Counted from the first letter of the stretch, positions 13,184-25,230 are shown. The stretch is 64,000 nucleotides of DNA from Chlorophyllum brunneum (GCA_963576785.1 OY756139.1:1674001-1738000), one strand, 5' to 3'. The notes: generated from the sequence alone by a model not told the origin. A program made the numbers and translations.

Positions 13184-15607
13184 ATGACTGAATACAAGCC
13201 TTTGCATCGTCTAATTCGCGGAACGGCCAGTCTGGCTGTGGATTCGTTTTTCACAGAATTGCGGGTCATTGGGGGAGAGAATGTGCCCAAGTCGGGTCCT
13301 ATTATCGTGTATGTATTCGTTCTAGTTTGGATGGCGTGCTCACTCAATGTCGCGTCCAGTTGTGCTACGCATCATAACATGATGCTCGACCCAGTTATTC
13401 TCTGTGCGCACCCTTACATGATGTTCGTGGATATGCGTGTTCTAATGGCTGCAAATGATAGCTGTTGGATTCCCTTACCATCGTATACTCAATTACTGGA
13501 GTAAAGGTGCGTCTGGACACCCCTATACCATGCAAGTCGTGACACTTGGACCACCAAACCAGCGAGTTTGTTCGGCAACCCTGTTTTGCGTTGGATTCTC
13601 CTGTCTTCAGGAAACATTCCTGTAGATCGTAAATCCAAGGACCGTCGCGTCTTACTCAAAGGGACTATCGAAGCTCTCGCAAAAGGCGAAGCCGTGGCCC
13701 TATTTCCCGAAGGGACGAGCTATACCGAACCTAGGATTATGCAAGTTAAGGATGGGGCTGCTTGGGCCGCTCTGGAATATACGAAGTGGGCTAGGGAGAA
13801 CCCAGACAAGGCAGTCGAGCAGGAAATTCAAGTTATTCCTGCTGCGATTGTATACACGAACAAGACCAAGTATAGAAGTGGTGTAAGTCGCGTATAACTG
13901 TGCCGCATATTTTGTTCACGTTGCGTTTTAGGTTATTATGGAGTGAGTTCTGACAGCTGACCGAGGCGTGAATTCCTCTTTTTTTAATTTTTAATTTTTA
14001 TTGTGTCGCAGGTTTGGACGTCCCATTAGAATGGACCCCTTCAAGGAACAGTTCTTGTCATCGCAAGAAGGAGCGCCTCGCGCTGCTGTGAAACGCTTGA
14101 CTCAGATGATCGAAGAGGAGTTGATTGAAGCCAGTATTAATGCTCCAGATTGGTGTGTCTGACATTCTATTGGTGGTTGCGGAACACCTTATGCATGTTG
14201 AATGCTCAGGGACACACTGTATGCGGGTCGGATGGCCAGAGACATTCTGTGGGAAGGTGATAAGAGCATTGGGCTCGACGAATTCGTGGTGATATCTCAA
14301 ACGTAAGTTGGACTTTGCCGAGCCGCATCTCTGATTGAGATTCTAATACACTAAACCGTTTATCTTCCTAGCCTTGTGGATCTTTTCACGCATCCTGACA
14401 CGACTGCTAATCTGAAATCTGTCAGAAGGCATCTCCTCGAATACTATTCGCTGCTGCAGTCATCACATCTCACTAACTCGACCCTCTCGTCACTGCCCCT
14501 TCCTCGTTCATTGGATCCCAGGGCACCGGTACCTCTCCCCAGTCGCCTGTATACCATCCTAATTCTATTTCGTGACTCTATTTCGGCACTGGTTCGTCTT
14601 CCGTTCTTTTTGTTTCCACTCATTGTCCATGCACCAGCATATGTGATGGCTCGGTATGGAGCGAAGCTGGTGGAGAATGAAGAGGAGACGCAAGCGCAGA
14701 ACAAAGTCGCGTTTGGGCTGATTGGGCTTGTTTTCACGTATTCGGTTGCGTTTTTCTTCCTTTGGGCACTGTTTCTGTACACCCCTGTTGGTGCGCCAGT
14801 TGCGGGTGTTGCCGTTTACTTATTTGCAAAGTACCATAACCAGATGATTGATGGTAAGTGCAGATGTATTGGAATCACGTAAATGGTGGCTGACAAGTGG
14901 AAACCTCCGCATAGATAATTACGAACGGTACGTGGTCAAGACTTGGCAAATGATGGAAAGGGGACTAATTTAATTGATCTGACAGTGCAAAGCGTTGCGT
15001 CGCAGCGTGGCGGGTGCTTGTTGGGGTATGGGTGCCCAAGAAGTGGGACCTTTCCCTTAACGCTCTGTCGCAGTACACCACGCCTCGGGTTCCTCCCGAG
15101 AACCCGTGGATTGACAGACCCAAGAAGCTTCCAGCGAGGTTGTCCGGTTCAGACACTGACACTGCTAGCGCAAGTGATTCTTCAGCTGGGCGAACGACGT
15201 CGCGAGATATGGGGAGGGGAGAAGAACCTCCGGTGAAGTCGAGGCCTGTGCGAAGGCCACCTTCTCGTCGGCTTGTACGCCATGTGCTACGGGCGCGTGT
15301 GGAGGCTATCCGAGCTCTAGCAGGCTTCTTTGATCAACTGGAGAGAGCGGGAGCGGATAAGAAGGTTTATGCTAGTGCGCATCTAGCGCGGGGGTATGGA
15401 GGTGGGGTTGTTGTGGGGGAGGGGGGAGAGGAGGTTGGGGGATGGAGATATGGACGGGAGGTGATTGGGTTTCTACGGTGTCGAGGTGCTCGGATTCCGA
15501 TGTCGGAGAACATTCGGATTGAAGGGGAATGGGCAGCGCTTAGTAGTGAAGGGGAGGGGTACACGACGAATGAGGAAAACAAATGGGTGGGAGCGAGGAG
15601 GGAATAG
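13184..15607 (+). CDS. Glycerol-3-phosphate/dihydroxyacetone-phosphate O-acyltransferase (Gpt2/Sct1 type)
   Basis: The enzyme should catalyse the first acylation of glycerolipid synthesis at the ER membrane. About ten exons give roughly 630 residues. The N-terminal half carries the acyltransferase blocks in order: HHNMMLD (the HX4D catalytic motif), LNYWSKASLFGNPV, SGNIPVDRKSKDRR and the FPEGTSYTEP motif. The C-terminal half has hydrophobic segments from about 14590 to 14840 (RLPFFLFPLIVHAPAYVM; FTYSVAFFFLWALFLY) and a Ser-rich, basic tail, as in yeast Gpt2 and Sct1. The exon ending VIL joins SVGFPYHRILNYWSK across a 60-nt intron, and a short exon of about 11 nt encodes the residues VIME. The start MTEYKPLHRL at 13184 leaves a short N-terminus, as in relatives. 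Confidence 0.88.
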
Positions 15608-15952
15608 AGTACGATGATAGTTATCTGAATAAACAGAGGCAGCTACTGGTGCCGATCGGGATCCGGAAGAGCGCAGCCGGGGGCCGATCACCTGATGCAG
15701 GCAGGCCGGCGTGCTGTGATTGGGCTTGGAAAGGCCTTCGGGGGTGCAAACGGGGGGACGGGGGCGGCGGGGGATGGCGGCAGCGCGGGGAGCGGGGAGA
15801 GGTGGGCGGGCGGTGGGAGAACAGTGGGTGTGTGTGGGAGCCAATTTGGCGCAATCCCCCCGCTGTAGGTCCACATTTGTCCACCCACCAGGGTCACGCC
15901 TCCCCCTTATATTTCTCGTCTCCTGAACCCCAACCACCATCTTCCCCTTCCC
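15608..15952. other. G-rich spacer before the zinc-cluster gene
   Basis: This 345-bp spacer holds the 3'UTR of the acyltransferase gene and the promoter of the next. Bases 15740-15815 on the + strand are dense in G runs of three to six, a good G-quadruplex pattern. The last 80 bases are CT-rich and look like a 5' leader. Confidence 0.55.
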
Positions 15953-17644
15953 ATGGCCTCCCACCCACCCCCCAATGTACGCCGTCCCCACTGCATCCCC
16001 CGCTGTCCCACTAACCCTTCCTTCCAAGGTCCTTCCCCACAACTCCCAGCTCTCCCTTTTCGAACAGACTCTTCTCGAGAATGACGAAGTCTTTTACAAA
16101 ACCTTCCCCGCCGCTCGCATGGCCCTCGAACATAACACTTCTCCCCACGTCTGGCGCCCCCGCTACGAGACTATCGACTTCGCTGGCTGCGGCTTCCAGC
16201 TCGACCACATCCCCCCGCACGATCAGCCCTCCTTGATCTCCCCAGGCCAGTCTCTCCCCCAATCATCTCCCCACTCTCCATCGTCGTACCCCGTAGACGG
16301 TATCCACGTCGCCCAGCATCCAGCCCATCCCCATCCTGCGCAGTTTGAGCAGAATTGCCCTATGGACTATCCGGTACGCCGTGTCCTTTTCTCCTCTTTC
16401 TCTTTTCCCCGTCTTCGCGAGAAAATGTCGAGGAGAATTGACACTCTTAATGCAGGTGCACCACGTGTCTTCGGCCGATGCGCACCACGAGTCCTTATCC
16501 AACGCCGCTCATCCTCCGTTGCATATCGCAACATCAACAGCTGATATCCCATATCCTGCACGGTATCATCAATCCCATCAGCAAGCCCTCTCTTCTCCAG
16601 TGATGGATTCTCTGTCTTCCCCCCAATCATCCTCGGACCCATCCAATGCCTTGTACCACACCCCGCCTCAGCATGTGTATTATGCCACCCCCCCCTTCAA
16701 CGCTAACCCAATTCCCTCTCCCATTCACAGGGGTGCTTCCGCTCCTCTCACCCCCCCTGCCCTTGTACCAGCGACCTATATCAAGCCTGAGCCTGAACAA
16801 CAGTCATTCCCCGACACACAACCTTCCCCTCAGCGCCCCTCCTTAGTCCTCCCCTCCCGTAGGAATAGCCAGCAGCAGATCGCCTCCCACCGATCTAAGC
16901 GCCGCTTTTCGCCCCAATACAATCGTCCTTCACATCAGTCCCACAGATCTGGCGGCAGCGGAGGCACCCATCCTGTTACCTTACCCAATATGGGATGGCC
17001 TCCGACACCCTCCCCCACTGCGACTACCCCATCCCGAGACATGAATGTGGGCATCAATATCAACGTTGGCCCTCCTTTAGTGGTAAATCCTGTCAATACC
17101 ACTGCAGCTGTGGCTCCTACTGGTCTCGCTGTTACTGTACCGGCCTCCGTTGCTCTCGCCTCGGCCTCTTCAAGTGTATCTACAGCCCTCAAGGGCCGCC
17201 CCTTGATGTCCTCGTCGGGCCAAGTTCCAGGTGCAAGTAATCTGAGTACTGGAGTTATGAGTGGCAAGCGGAATCCGGACAAGAAACCCGCACTGGCCTG
17301 TGTATTCTGTCGTGGACGTAAAATCGCTTGCGGACCTCCGCTAAAGGATGGAGACGGAAAAACGTGCAAGTCCGTATCCCAGGTTTTACTGCGATTATTT
17401 GAATGCTTATTCTCCAAAACTTTACAGTCAATGCCAGCGACGCTCTCTCCGCTGCGAATACCCAACCGAGAGCCGGCGAGGCATGCGTAAGAAACCCTCA
17501 TCAAACTCCACGGCTAGTCCAACATCTACATCAACTTCGACCTCGACTAAAGGCAACTCCAAACATAACACTAATGCTGCCGGCAATCCTAAACCAAATG
17601 CAAACCCTGATAGTCCTAAGATGGCCACCAACAGGAAGCGGTGA
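15953..17644 (+). CDS. Zn2Cys6 zinc-cluster transcription factor
   Basis: This is a probable nuclear DNA-binding regulator of unknown target genes. A C-terminal binuclear zinc cluster reads C-VF-C-RGRKIA-C, then an 11-residue loop, then C-NQ-C-QRRSLR-C. The last part is joined across an intron (about 17368-17427). Before it lie about 400 residues rich in Ser, Pro, His and Gln, with no fungal-specific middle-homology domain. After it comes a basic Ser/Thr tail ending NRKR. I prefer the start at 15953 (MASHPPPN), followed by a 52-nt intron (15977-16028) with a CTAAC branch site. A start at 15975, read straight through, is the alternative. An N-terminal segment (SLFEQTLLENDEVFYKTFP) looks more ordered than the rest. 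No ortholog name can be given. Confidence 0.85.
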
Positions 17645-18566
17645 TCCCTCGGCTTTCAAGAATATTACCTTCTTGCTTCGCCGTCGGCTCTGTGTTTTCA
17701 GGTGCTCAAATCGACTTCTGGGATTGGTGTAGACTTCCTTGACTCTTGATGATGATGTTGATGATATCCATATATCATATATCCTCTTTTCGGCCGCAAT
17801 AACATACCCCCATTTTTCTTCCTCCCGCCAATTCCTTTATTCTTGACACCTTTTTTGGTCTTCCCTTCGCTTGCATTCAATGCTTAGTTCGGCCTAGTCG
17901 TCGTCCTCATTTGAAGTCCATCTCCCCTTGACTTTTCCTTTTTGTTCTTCATTTTTGCAAACCGATCCCTTACCCCCATTAATGCCACAAAAACGATACT
18001 TATTTCGCCCTTACTCTCTTGCTCTTCTTGTCAGCATCAGATTAAAGAAAAATTCCGTTTCCGCCGGCCTAATTCCCCCTTTTCGTGCCTCTTGCTCTCT
18101 ATCCGCTCGTATCATAATCAATCCCCCACGCCACCGTTTCTTTCATATCTTCTATTTGGGCATATGCAATGATTGGGAATAAACCACCCATTCAGTGGCA
18201 AGCATCTGATCCATCCGTTTGGCACATTTTGACTTTTTGTCACTTACCCCATTCATACTGAATTAGGCAGTTTATGTTCGTGATAACCCAATGACATGTT
18301 CCAGGCTTTATGGTTCCTTTCGAACGTAATAATCAGAATTTGAATTTAATTTCAGATAGATGCCGAGCAATGGGTGAGTAGGTAGGGAAGTGAGCATTAT
18401 AGAAGGAGTATAGAAGATCCGAAGAGATGGTATGTATGTGCACAAGAGTACCAGATCATGAGACTAGGGAGTGATAAATTCCACACTGAAAAAAAAACAA
18501 CAATAGATCGCTTGGCACCTTACCACGCGCAAAACCAGGAAAACAGCGGTCAGAACCGCTCGTTCT
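17645..18566. other. Convergent 3' intergenic region
   Basis: Two genes converge here, so 3'UTRs and polyadenylation signals are expected. The sequence is T-rich on the + strand and A-rich on the other. No gene, RNA or repeat is supported in these 0.9 kb. Confidence 0.5.
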
Positions 18567-20934
18567 CTACTTGTGACGGGCAACCTTGTTCGGTGGTCCT
18601 CCACGCCTGGTGCTGGTCAAGCCAGGTACTTCGAAAGAATCCTCTTCCTCAACATTCTGCTGTTGCTGCTGTTGAGCTCTAGCTCGTGAACGAGTCACTC
18701 TCCCGACACCCACATTGTTATGCTGACCATCATTGCCTCCCATCTCTTCATCTTGCTGTGGTGTCAACTCGGCATGAACGCGCTTCTTGTTAATCGCTGT
18801 TGTTGGCGTTGGTGCCTCTTCGTCTGCCGTTGTTCGATTACCATCAGGGAGGACTTCCCATGATTGTTCTGCGACGGCATCATCTCCTATTTAAAGCATA
18901 AAGAACACGTTTTGAACCTCACAGGGACATCTTACCTCCCACCGGCTGAATAAAGGGACCAGAAGTGTTCTGGTTGCTAGTAATTTGCAGCCCATTGAGG
19001 TTGGTGGTAACGCTTGCGTTCATGTCGAAGCCCGGCATAGAGGTAAGCATCGAAAAATCATGAGGGTCCAGTGAGCTGACAGTGTCATAGGCCTTCAGGT
19101 TGTACGTAGGGGTATACGATCTCAGCCAGGGATGTTTTAGGGAGTCTCCCAGGGACATTCGCGTCTCTTCGTTCTCCTGAAGAAGACATTCGATGAAGTT
19201 GTATGCTGTGAAATGGCAGTTCAGATTAATTTGTCGAAGGTAATGCTTCGGCTGACCTTTCGAGCTGATGCCGGCATGCTGAAGTAACGACCAATCGATC
19301 CTACGTTCCGAGATACGTAGCCGAATGTCCCTTTGAGCTTCATCCTCAATGAAAGGAGCGGCATTCGTCAGCCTAGCGCAATCAGGGTTCAGTGGATTTA
19401 AACCTTCAGCGTATCAGAGACAGCATACATTGAGAACACCATGACGCCCACACTCCAGCTGTCCACACGATTCGTATATCCTCCACCTTCCCGCTGATTG
19501 ACAACTTCAGGTGCGAGATAGGTCGGCGTCCCACACATTGTCTAAAGAATGGATCAGCTCGATAAAGATGTGGAACTTGATAAGACGCTCACGCGAAGCA
19601 TGGTCTCGCTGTGAACTGCTTTGGCGAGACCAAAATCAGCGACTTTGACGATTGGTGGGTCATCCTTGGTTAGGAGGACGTTCTGTAGGGCATGTCAACC
19701 ACGATCAACAAAAAGCACTGGAAGAAAGTAACCTCGGGTTTAAGATCCCGGTGCGCGACACCTTGGGAATGAATGTACTTGATATGACAATGAATGTTTG
19801 ATGCTAGAGCAGGAAACAAGTAAACTTACAGCCAGAGCATCACATATTTGATAAGTGATATGTTTAGCGCTCTCCTCGCCTAACACTTCGTAAGCAGCCG
19901 ACAAAGGGAATACACATGCACCTACTCACTCAGTCCACTTTGACGCAGAATATACTCAAGCAAATCTCCACCCTCAACCAGCTCCAGAACAAGATCTGTA
20001 CAGGAACTGAGTGCTGAGGCACGTGCCAGATAAGTTGACACTCACTGATACCATTCTTCTGGTAGAAGACCTCTTTCAATTCACATACATTGGGATGCTT
20101 CAACCTTTTCATGATCTCAATCTCCCGAGTGAATGCTACACGGTTCTGATCCCCCGGCCGGTTGTGCTTGTCTGTGATGATCTTGATGGCGTACCACTTG
20201 CCAGTACTACGTTCGATGGCCTTCATAACGGTAGCAAAAGAGCCTTTTCCAAGTTCATGGGTTATGTCGTAGTGAGCATGGACACCGTCGACAGGCTCAC
20301 CGCCCGACATGAGTCGAAAGATAAATCCTTTGAAATCATTCATTTGTTTATCAAAGAGGCTGGGGAGAATGCTAGGGTGTCCACCTACTATAGTCCTGGT
20401 TCCCGTCCGATTGGGGAGTTGACGACCCAAACGAAATCTCGTTGCCTTCCCTTAAAACCCTCGTGCAGTTCTTGCCAATTTTGACGCCATTGATCTTGGG
20501 CAGAGTGAGAAGCTGAGTTTGATAACACTAGAAGTAACTCACATAAGTACCGTTACTTGACATATCCAAGACAGTGACTACCGAATCTCGTGTGTCGACA
20601 CCGTCCCAAACCATCTCGCAGTGGTAGTTACCTAGGAGGAATCATTAGCGAGCTGGCTTTGGGAAAACATATCATACGTACTGATCTTGGGACCGGGGAA
20701 GACAACTTGGTTGCCTGAGGGATTGCGGCCAACACAGTACGTGGCTTGTATCTTCCAGAGGTCTACACGAGCGATTTGGGAGTTGCAGGGAATAAGGGCG
20801 CCCCAGAGGTGCTTCTCGAGATCTTCCTGCTGCTGGGAGGCCTGCTGGGTTGATTGAGTTTGTGGGTCCTGAGTATCGCACTGAGGCTGTTGTGACTCAA
20901 AGTCCATGCTATCTTCCTCGCGCGGGTAGTCCAT
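18567..20934 (-). CDS. cds1: Checkpoint kinase Chk2/Cds1 (FHA-kinase, Rad53 family)
   Basis: This is a serine/threonine kinase of the DNA damage and replication checkpoint, normally activated by ATM/ATR. The first 40 residues hold at least five SQ/TQ sites. An FHA domain follows (YCVGRNPSGN, and an SSNGT block). The kinase domain has a glycine loop (ELGKGSFATVMKA), the ATP lysine in YAIKII, the catalytic loop HRDLKPENVLL, DFGLAKAV, and an activation segment CGTPTYLAPEVV. The C-terminal tail has a Gln run and basic stretches (TRSRARAQ; KKRVHAE) that may serve as nuclear signals. There are around nine short introns and the product is near 600 residues. There is one FHA domain, as in Cds1 and Chk2, not two as in budding-yeast Rad53. 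Confidence 0.93.
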
Positions 20935-21145
20935 TGTCGTTGCTGTGTTTGGAACGGGGGTGAGGTTGGTGTCGTGAAAGAAGATAGGTTCCGGCCTTTA
21001 AGTAGGGTAACGTGTCTGGACTTTGAATTGGTGACTCGGCAGACCCTGGAAAAGCGGAAAACAAAGAAACACGCGGAGAGAGGACGAGAGAGAAGAATGA
21101 CCGCTCGTCCTCGCCTTCCCAATATAGCCCGCTTGGACCCCGACA

Positions 21146-22447
21146 TCAATTCAGCATATCTACAACACTCTCAATCTGCGCAGGACTGCACCGACAACAC
21201 CCCCCCACAATCACCCCAGACCAGCTTGCACTCCGAATGCTATCTACAACATCTACCAGCCTCGCCACCCACACACTTTTTGTGATGCCATCGCTCGCCT
21301 TCCAAATTCCAGCCAAGCCATCATACTCACCTCCGTTGGGATACAACACAAGAAACGGCTTGCGCTCAACCGCCATTTCTGTGCAAACAAGCTCCATCTC
21401 CCCCACGATACGCCGTAAATACTCCACGCTGGTACAATTCACACCAATACCATCAGGAATCGGTAAATTTTTGACTTTTGGCAAGCCTAGCGGATTTGGA
21501 GACAGGGCTGCCCAAACCAGGTCCGAGATCGTCAATCGTCTTCCATTTGCATCCGCCATCTGCGGACAGCAGCCTTCAGGGAGTACAAACGATATCCACC
21601 ATTGTTTATCCATGTCCCCGTGTTTCTCTCGAAGTCGAGCCATTGTCCGTCTAATAGAGATCGCTTCCCTTGCAAGGGGCACCGTTTCAAAGGCAATCAT
21701 GTCGATGCACGACCATACCTGGCTGTCTCGAGCGAACAATGAGAGACGCTCTAGATGAAACGCTGTCAAGGCTTCAATGGCTTCATCCTCTGCGTCGTCT
21801 TCACCAAAATAGTTGGTATTTACGTCATCAGTAGAGTACCCTCTGGGTCCGTATGGTGGTGGATAGAAACCTCCGAATTCCTGGGTTGGGGAGAGCGAGG
21901 CACCAAAAGGCCCCAGCGAAAGGCAGAGACGGATGGGAGGTATATTTGATCGCCGTCCGGTAGCTTCCTGTACGGTATCCTTCTGCCTTTCTGCATTGAA
22001 TGCGCTCCGGGCCTCCTGAGCCAAGGCAACGGCTCGGTGCATCAGTTGCCGTGCAGTATCACTGCAGTAGCCTGCCTGTTTAAACGTGTTCCTTGAACAC
22101 TGATACCTACATAAGCGGCAGAGCTGCGGACTCAGAAGTCTATCCATGAAACGAGCCCATGAATCGGCTGTACATACGTCGATGTTTCAATTATTTGGGC
22201 CCCTGCTCGTAGAAAAGCGAGATGTGCTGCAACTATCGCTTCTGGTTCCCTGGATAAAGCTTCCGCCGACCAGAGTGGCGTATTTGCAATCTGTATCTTA
22301 CAAGTGTCCTCGAGTGTGGTGCCCTGGGCCGAAGTTAGCCCACGGACATGGAAGACGAAATGAAAAGACACCACGAACAAGTCCGCCATCCAATATCATG
22401 ACTGGCCTTTCCGCCGTGTCATATAGATCGGCTGCCATTTCTAACAT
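21146..22447 (-). CDS. Homocysteine S-methyltransferase (Mht1/Sam4 type)
   Basis: The enzyme transfers a methyl group from S-methylmethionine or S-adenosylmethionine to homocysteine, regenerating methionine. The start gives MLEMAADLYDTAERPVMILD, then joins GGL to GTTLED across a 55-nt intron, which restores the conserved LDGGLGTTLE block. A second intron sits before YQCSRNTF. The zinc-binding cysteines are visible in GIGVNCTS and in GGCCR near the C-terminus. The product is about 390 residues. There is a long acidic insertion around EDDAEDEAIEAL, as in other fungal members. The choice between the two methyl donors cannot be made from sequence alone. Confidence 0.9.
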
Positions 22448-22543
22448 ACGGTCTGGCAGCACTACAGATAATCTACTGCAAGTGTGAGATGCATAATCAT
22501 ATACACGTCAGCACAATTACGGCTGAGTCAACCAACCAAGTTG

Positions 22544-22899
22544 TCATGGGAAATTACGTGTCCTGATCTCCTTCGCAAGACCCAAACTTGACAACATGTT
22601 CCCTTCAATGTGTGGAAGTATTTGTACAGGAGATTTTGGCAGTATTTTAAGTGACTTCTTCGATGCAGCCCGAGGAAAATTAGTGTGTATTTTATCTCTG
22701 ATGATCAATGCCTGAGAGAGGTCTGCGGCGAGCCAGATAGTGACAAGGAGAATACGCCTAGTTTCCCTGGGCATACCACAGAAGGGTGGTCATAATTCTG
22801 CTCCTCCCAGATGGCTATACTTAGCAACTTCGCCTGCATCCTCCTCATATCGCACCTTTTCGTCCTGGGATGATATATCTCCACTTCGACCAGTATCAT
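22544..22899 (-). CDS. Possible small two-exon gene of unknown function
   Basis: Two exons can be joined in frame: MILVEVEIYHPRTK... to NYDHPSV, then ALIIRDKIHTNFPRAAS... to EIRTRNFP, across an intron with a GTATGC donor and a CTCTCAG acceptor. The product would be about 98 residues, basic, with no signal peptide or membrane segment. A plausible acceptor with a GCTAAC branch site lies just upstream of the ATG, so a leader intron is possible. I do not recognise a family. The gene ends only 97 bp before the start of the methyltransferase on the same strand, so it could instead be leader sequence of that gene or noncoding. Confidence 0.3.
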
Positions 22900-23564
22900 T
22901 CACTTCCTGGGCTGAGAGTGCCAATTAAAATAAGTTAGCTAAAATCGGTATTTTCTAATATGCAAGGGTGACAATGAATAAGAAACAAGTTGTACAAATA
23001 GTTTTTTGGGAGTAGTGGATTGGAGTCTCGGAGAGCGGGACATCCAACTTTACCAGGGTGTGAGCCCGACAGGGGGACGACGACAGGTTGCCCGGATGCG
23101 TCCTCTGGAAGGGTCACTGCACGGCTCGTTATCCCTATGTACTTGTCGAGGGAAGGGTTTGTGGTGAGTGGGAAATTTTTATTTGGAAAACATGGAAAAG
23201 GGGGCGATACGTTACGCCCGACTTCGACCCTGTGACTTGTCACGTTTGTCTAAGAAAACGTACTGCCTGTCGGCAGGTCCTTCACTTTGGCTTTCGAAGA
23301 GGCACGGCCTTGAGAACCCATAAAACTGTCAGACCAGGCCATTTTGCTGTCACGTTCGAGCACGTCAGAAACGCCACAGTGGAAACATTTCCATTTAGCA
23401 AAAATACAGGTCTGACGTTTTACTCAACGGAGGTTTTGAGCGAGACGTCACATAGCCTCGAATCCCCCATGGTACGGGAACTATAATAAAATAATGTCGA
23501 GTCTGTTTGAGATATCTATATATATATATATACGTGGAACAAACGGCGATATTAAAAATATGCT
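22900..23564. other. Intergenic region with a short TA repeat
   Basis: This 0.66-kb region follows the stop of the DOMON-b561 gene. It contains a minus-strand open frame of 102 codons (22935-23243) that lacks family features and convincing splice links. A (TA)8 run lies at 23517-23532, next to the stop codon of the flanking gene. Confidence 0.4.
23517..23532. repeat. (TA)n microsatellite
   Basis: Eight TA dinucleotides occur in a row about 30 bp beyond the stop codon of the DOMON-b561 gene, in its 3'UTR. Confidence 0.85.
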
Positions 23565-25230
23565 CTATTCATTGTCGTTGTAAGTCCTCGCTGTTTGACG
23601 GACCTTGCGCTCTTGTCGATACTGCTTCTTCAGGAAAGCTAGACCGAGACCATAGGTAACCGGTAGCAACTATGCCCAACACTCGGTGAACCTCAATATA
23701 TATGACATTCGGGAACACTTACAGCAACCCATATCCAGAAGATAATATCCACTCCAGCTGAAAGCGGCTCACGACCAGTAGCCTTCGGCCATTCAACTTT
23801 ATATCCGGTCCAGACCTGGTACAACGCAAGTGCGATAATGAAGAGGCCGAATACCGCGTGAAAATAATTTTGAGGAGGGCGATATTTGACATTCTTCGGC
23901 TTCACCCAGTGAATCAGTGCGCCGAGGGAACACTGCGCCACATAAAACGCGAATATAGCAACCCCGAGACGCTAGTAAATGTCCAAAATTAGCAATGGTG
24001 TTGGGTGGGTAGTGTTGTCATGTTCCACCTTGTGGACATCATTGAGGTGCTCCATTCCAGCTTTGTTGATCGAGTGAATACCCAAAGCCATGCCAACGAT
24101 GATGATAGGCCCAGCTATCGATCCATTGAATAGATCTAACAGGAAGAAATCATGAGCAGCTTACCAAGAGCAAACTGAACGATCCAATGACCACTGAACC
24201 ATGTAGAAGTGAACGTTCGAAGGTATCTACCTATCAGCGCACCGGCTGGTAAGAACAGTAAAAAACCAGCCACGCAGAAAATAGCATGGGCGACGATCAA
24301 CTTCTGGTACGACAGTAGCGGAAAATCCTCGTCGAACGACGATTGATTGGTCCCGATTGGTGTAGTACCTGGCTGTGTAGAGCTCGGGGAATTCTGTTTT
24401 GTGAGATCTAGGCGACCTGTACCAAATTCAAGGTGTTGTTCCAAAATGGCATCTCTGGCTGCGGAGCCAGGGTTTGTACTGCCAAAAGCGAAGATGATGT
24501 TCTGGATACTATCTCCATTGGCCTATCTCGCGTTCATATCTCACCAGAGGTCCCCGCGGATACGACATGCATACATACCGGAATGGAGAAAACGAATTGC
24601 GTGTTGCTAGGAGTCGTCTGACGAGCCATCAGTATACAATCGTCAATATGGTGTTAATAAGCTTACGGAGCTCAGCCCTTGTTTCAAGATAGCGCGCCTG
24701 GGAGGATTGTTGTCAACTGTTGGCATCACGAACGTCGGGGCAGAACGTTGCGAGAGTGTGATAGACCCATCCGAGTTGGCCCACATAATGACCATGGGTG
24801 TGTTGGGCATTTGCTGCCCAAAGCCACTGCCAACCATCAGTTTCGGTCCCCGAGTCGAAAAATAGTAGCTCACACGCCCATCCAACCGACGGGTCTTCCC
24901 CCTGAATTCGAAAGTACATCTGCAAATTTAGGAAATATCAGTTGTAGCTTATCCCTAGGGAAACAATACACACAATCGACCGATGAGCCATTGACGGTGG
25001 CCGTTACACACATCAACTGGGCAAGTCCATATTTTAGAAGGCTTGTGATCGTGATTCTTCGGGGACACGTACTTGTCCACATTTGCTATCACCTGAGGTC
25101 GTTTGTCTCGACCACAGTTCCTGCAAGAATGTAAGAATCGAGATTTGTGCTGAGGTAAAGGATAATGTACATGTCCATGGGCCCCAACCACGCACGGAAG
25201 TAAGTAGAGCAAAGGGGAGTCGAGACGCAT
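23565..25230 (-). CDS. DOMON domain-cytochrome b561 transmembrane electron carrier
   Basis: The product is a secretory-pathway membrane protein of about 415 residues with eight or nine introns. It begins with a hydrophobic leader (MRLDSPLLYLLPCV). A DOMON domain follows (LMCVTATVNGSSVDYVL, GWMGVGFGQQM, MVIMWANSDGSITL), related to the cytochrome domain of cellobiose dehydrogenase. The C-terminal half is a cytochrome b561 unit with several membrane helices. Candidate haem histidines are seen in VAHAIF, SGHWIVQF, GIHSINKAGMEH and NYFHAVFG. It ends KKQYRQERK...YNDNE at a TAG. Such proteins may move electrons across the plasma membrane to outside acceptors or reduce iron. The role here is inferred from family. 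The first intron uses a weak donor (GTTGGG), so the exact N-terminus is unsure. Confidence 0.87.

Noticed and set aside
13400..13470. Apparent premature stop in the acyltransferase gene
   Set aside because: A 60-nt intron with a GTGCGC donor and an AATGATAG acceptor restores the conserved LNYWSK block, so the gene is not broken.
15473..16042. 189-codon minus-strand open frame over the G-rich spacer
   Set aside because: Pro/Arg-rich translation of GC-biased sequence, spanning the ends of two convincing genes on the other strand.
16935..17504. 189-codon minus-strand frame opposite the zinc-cluster gene
   Set aside because: The plus strand encodes a clear zinc cluster at the same place; the antisense frame has no features.
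22935..23243. 102-codon minus-strand frame downstream of the DOMON-b561 gene
   Set aside because: No domain and no clean splice link to the small two-exon candidate. It could be a leader of that gene but is not supported as coding.
23517..23532. TA repeat as a transposon target or terminal repeat
   Set aside because: No inverted or direct repeats and no transposase-like sequence nearby. It is a simple microsatellite.
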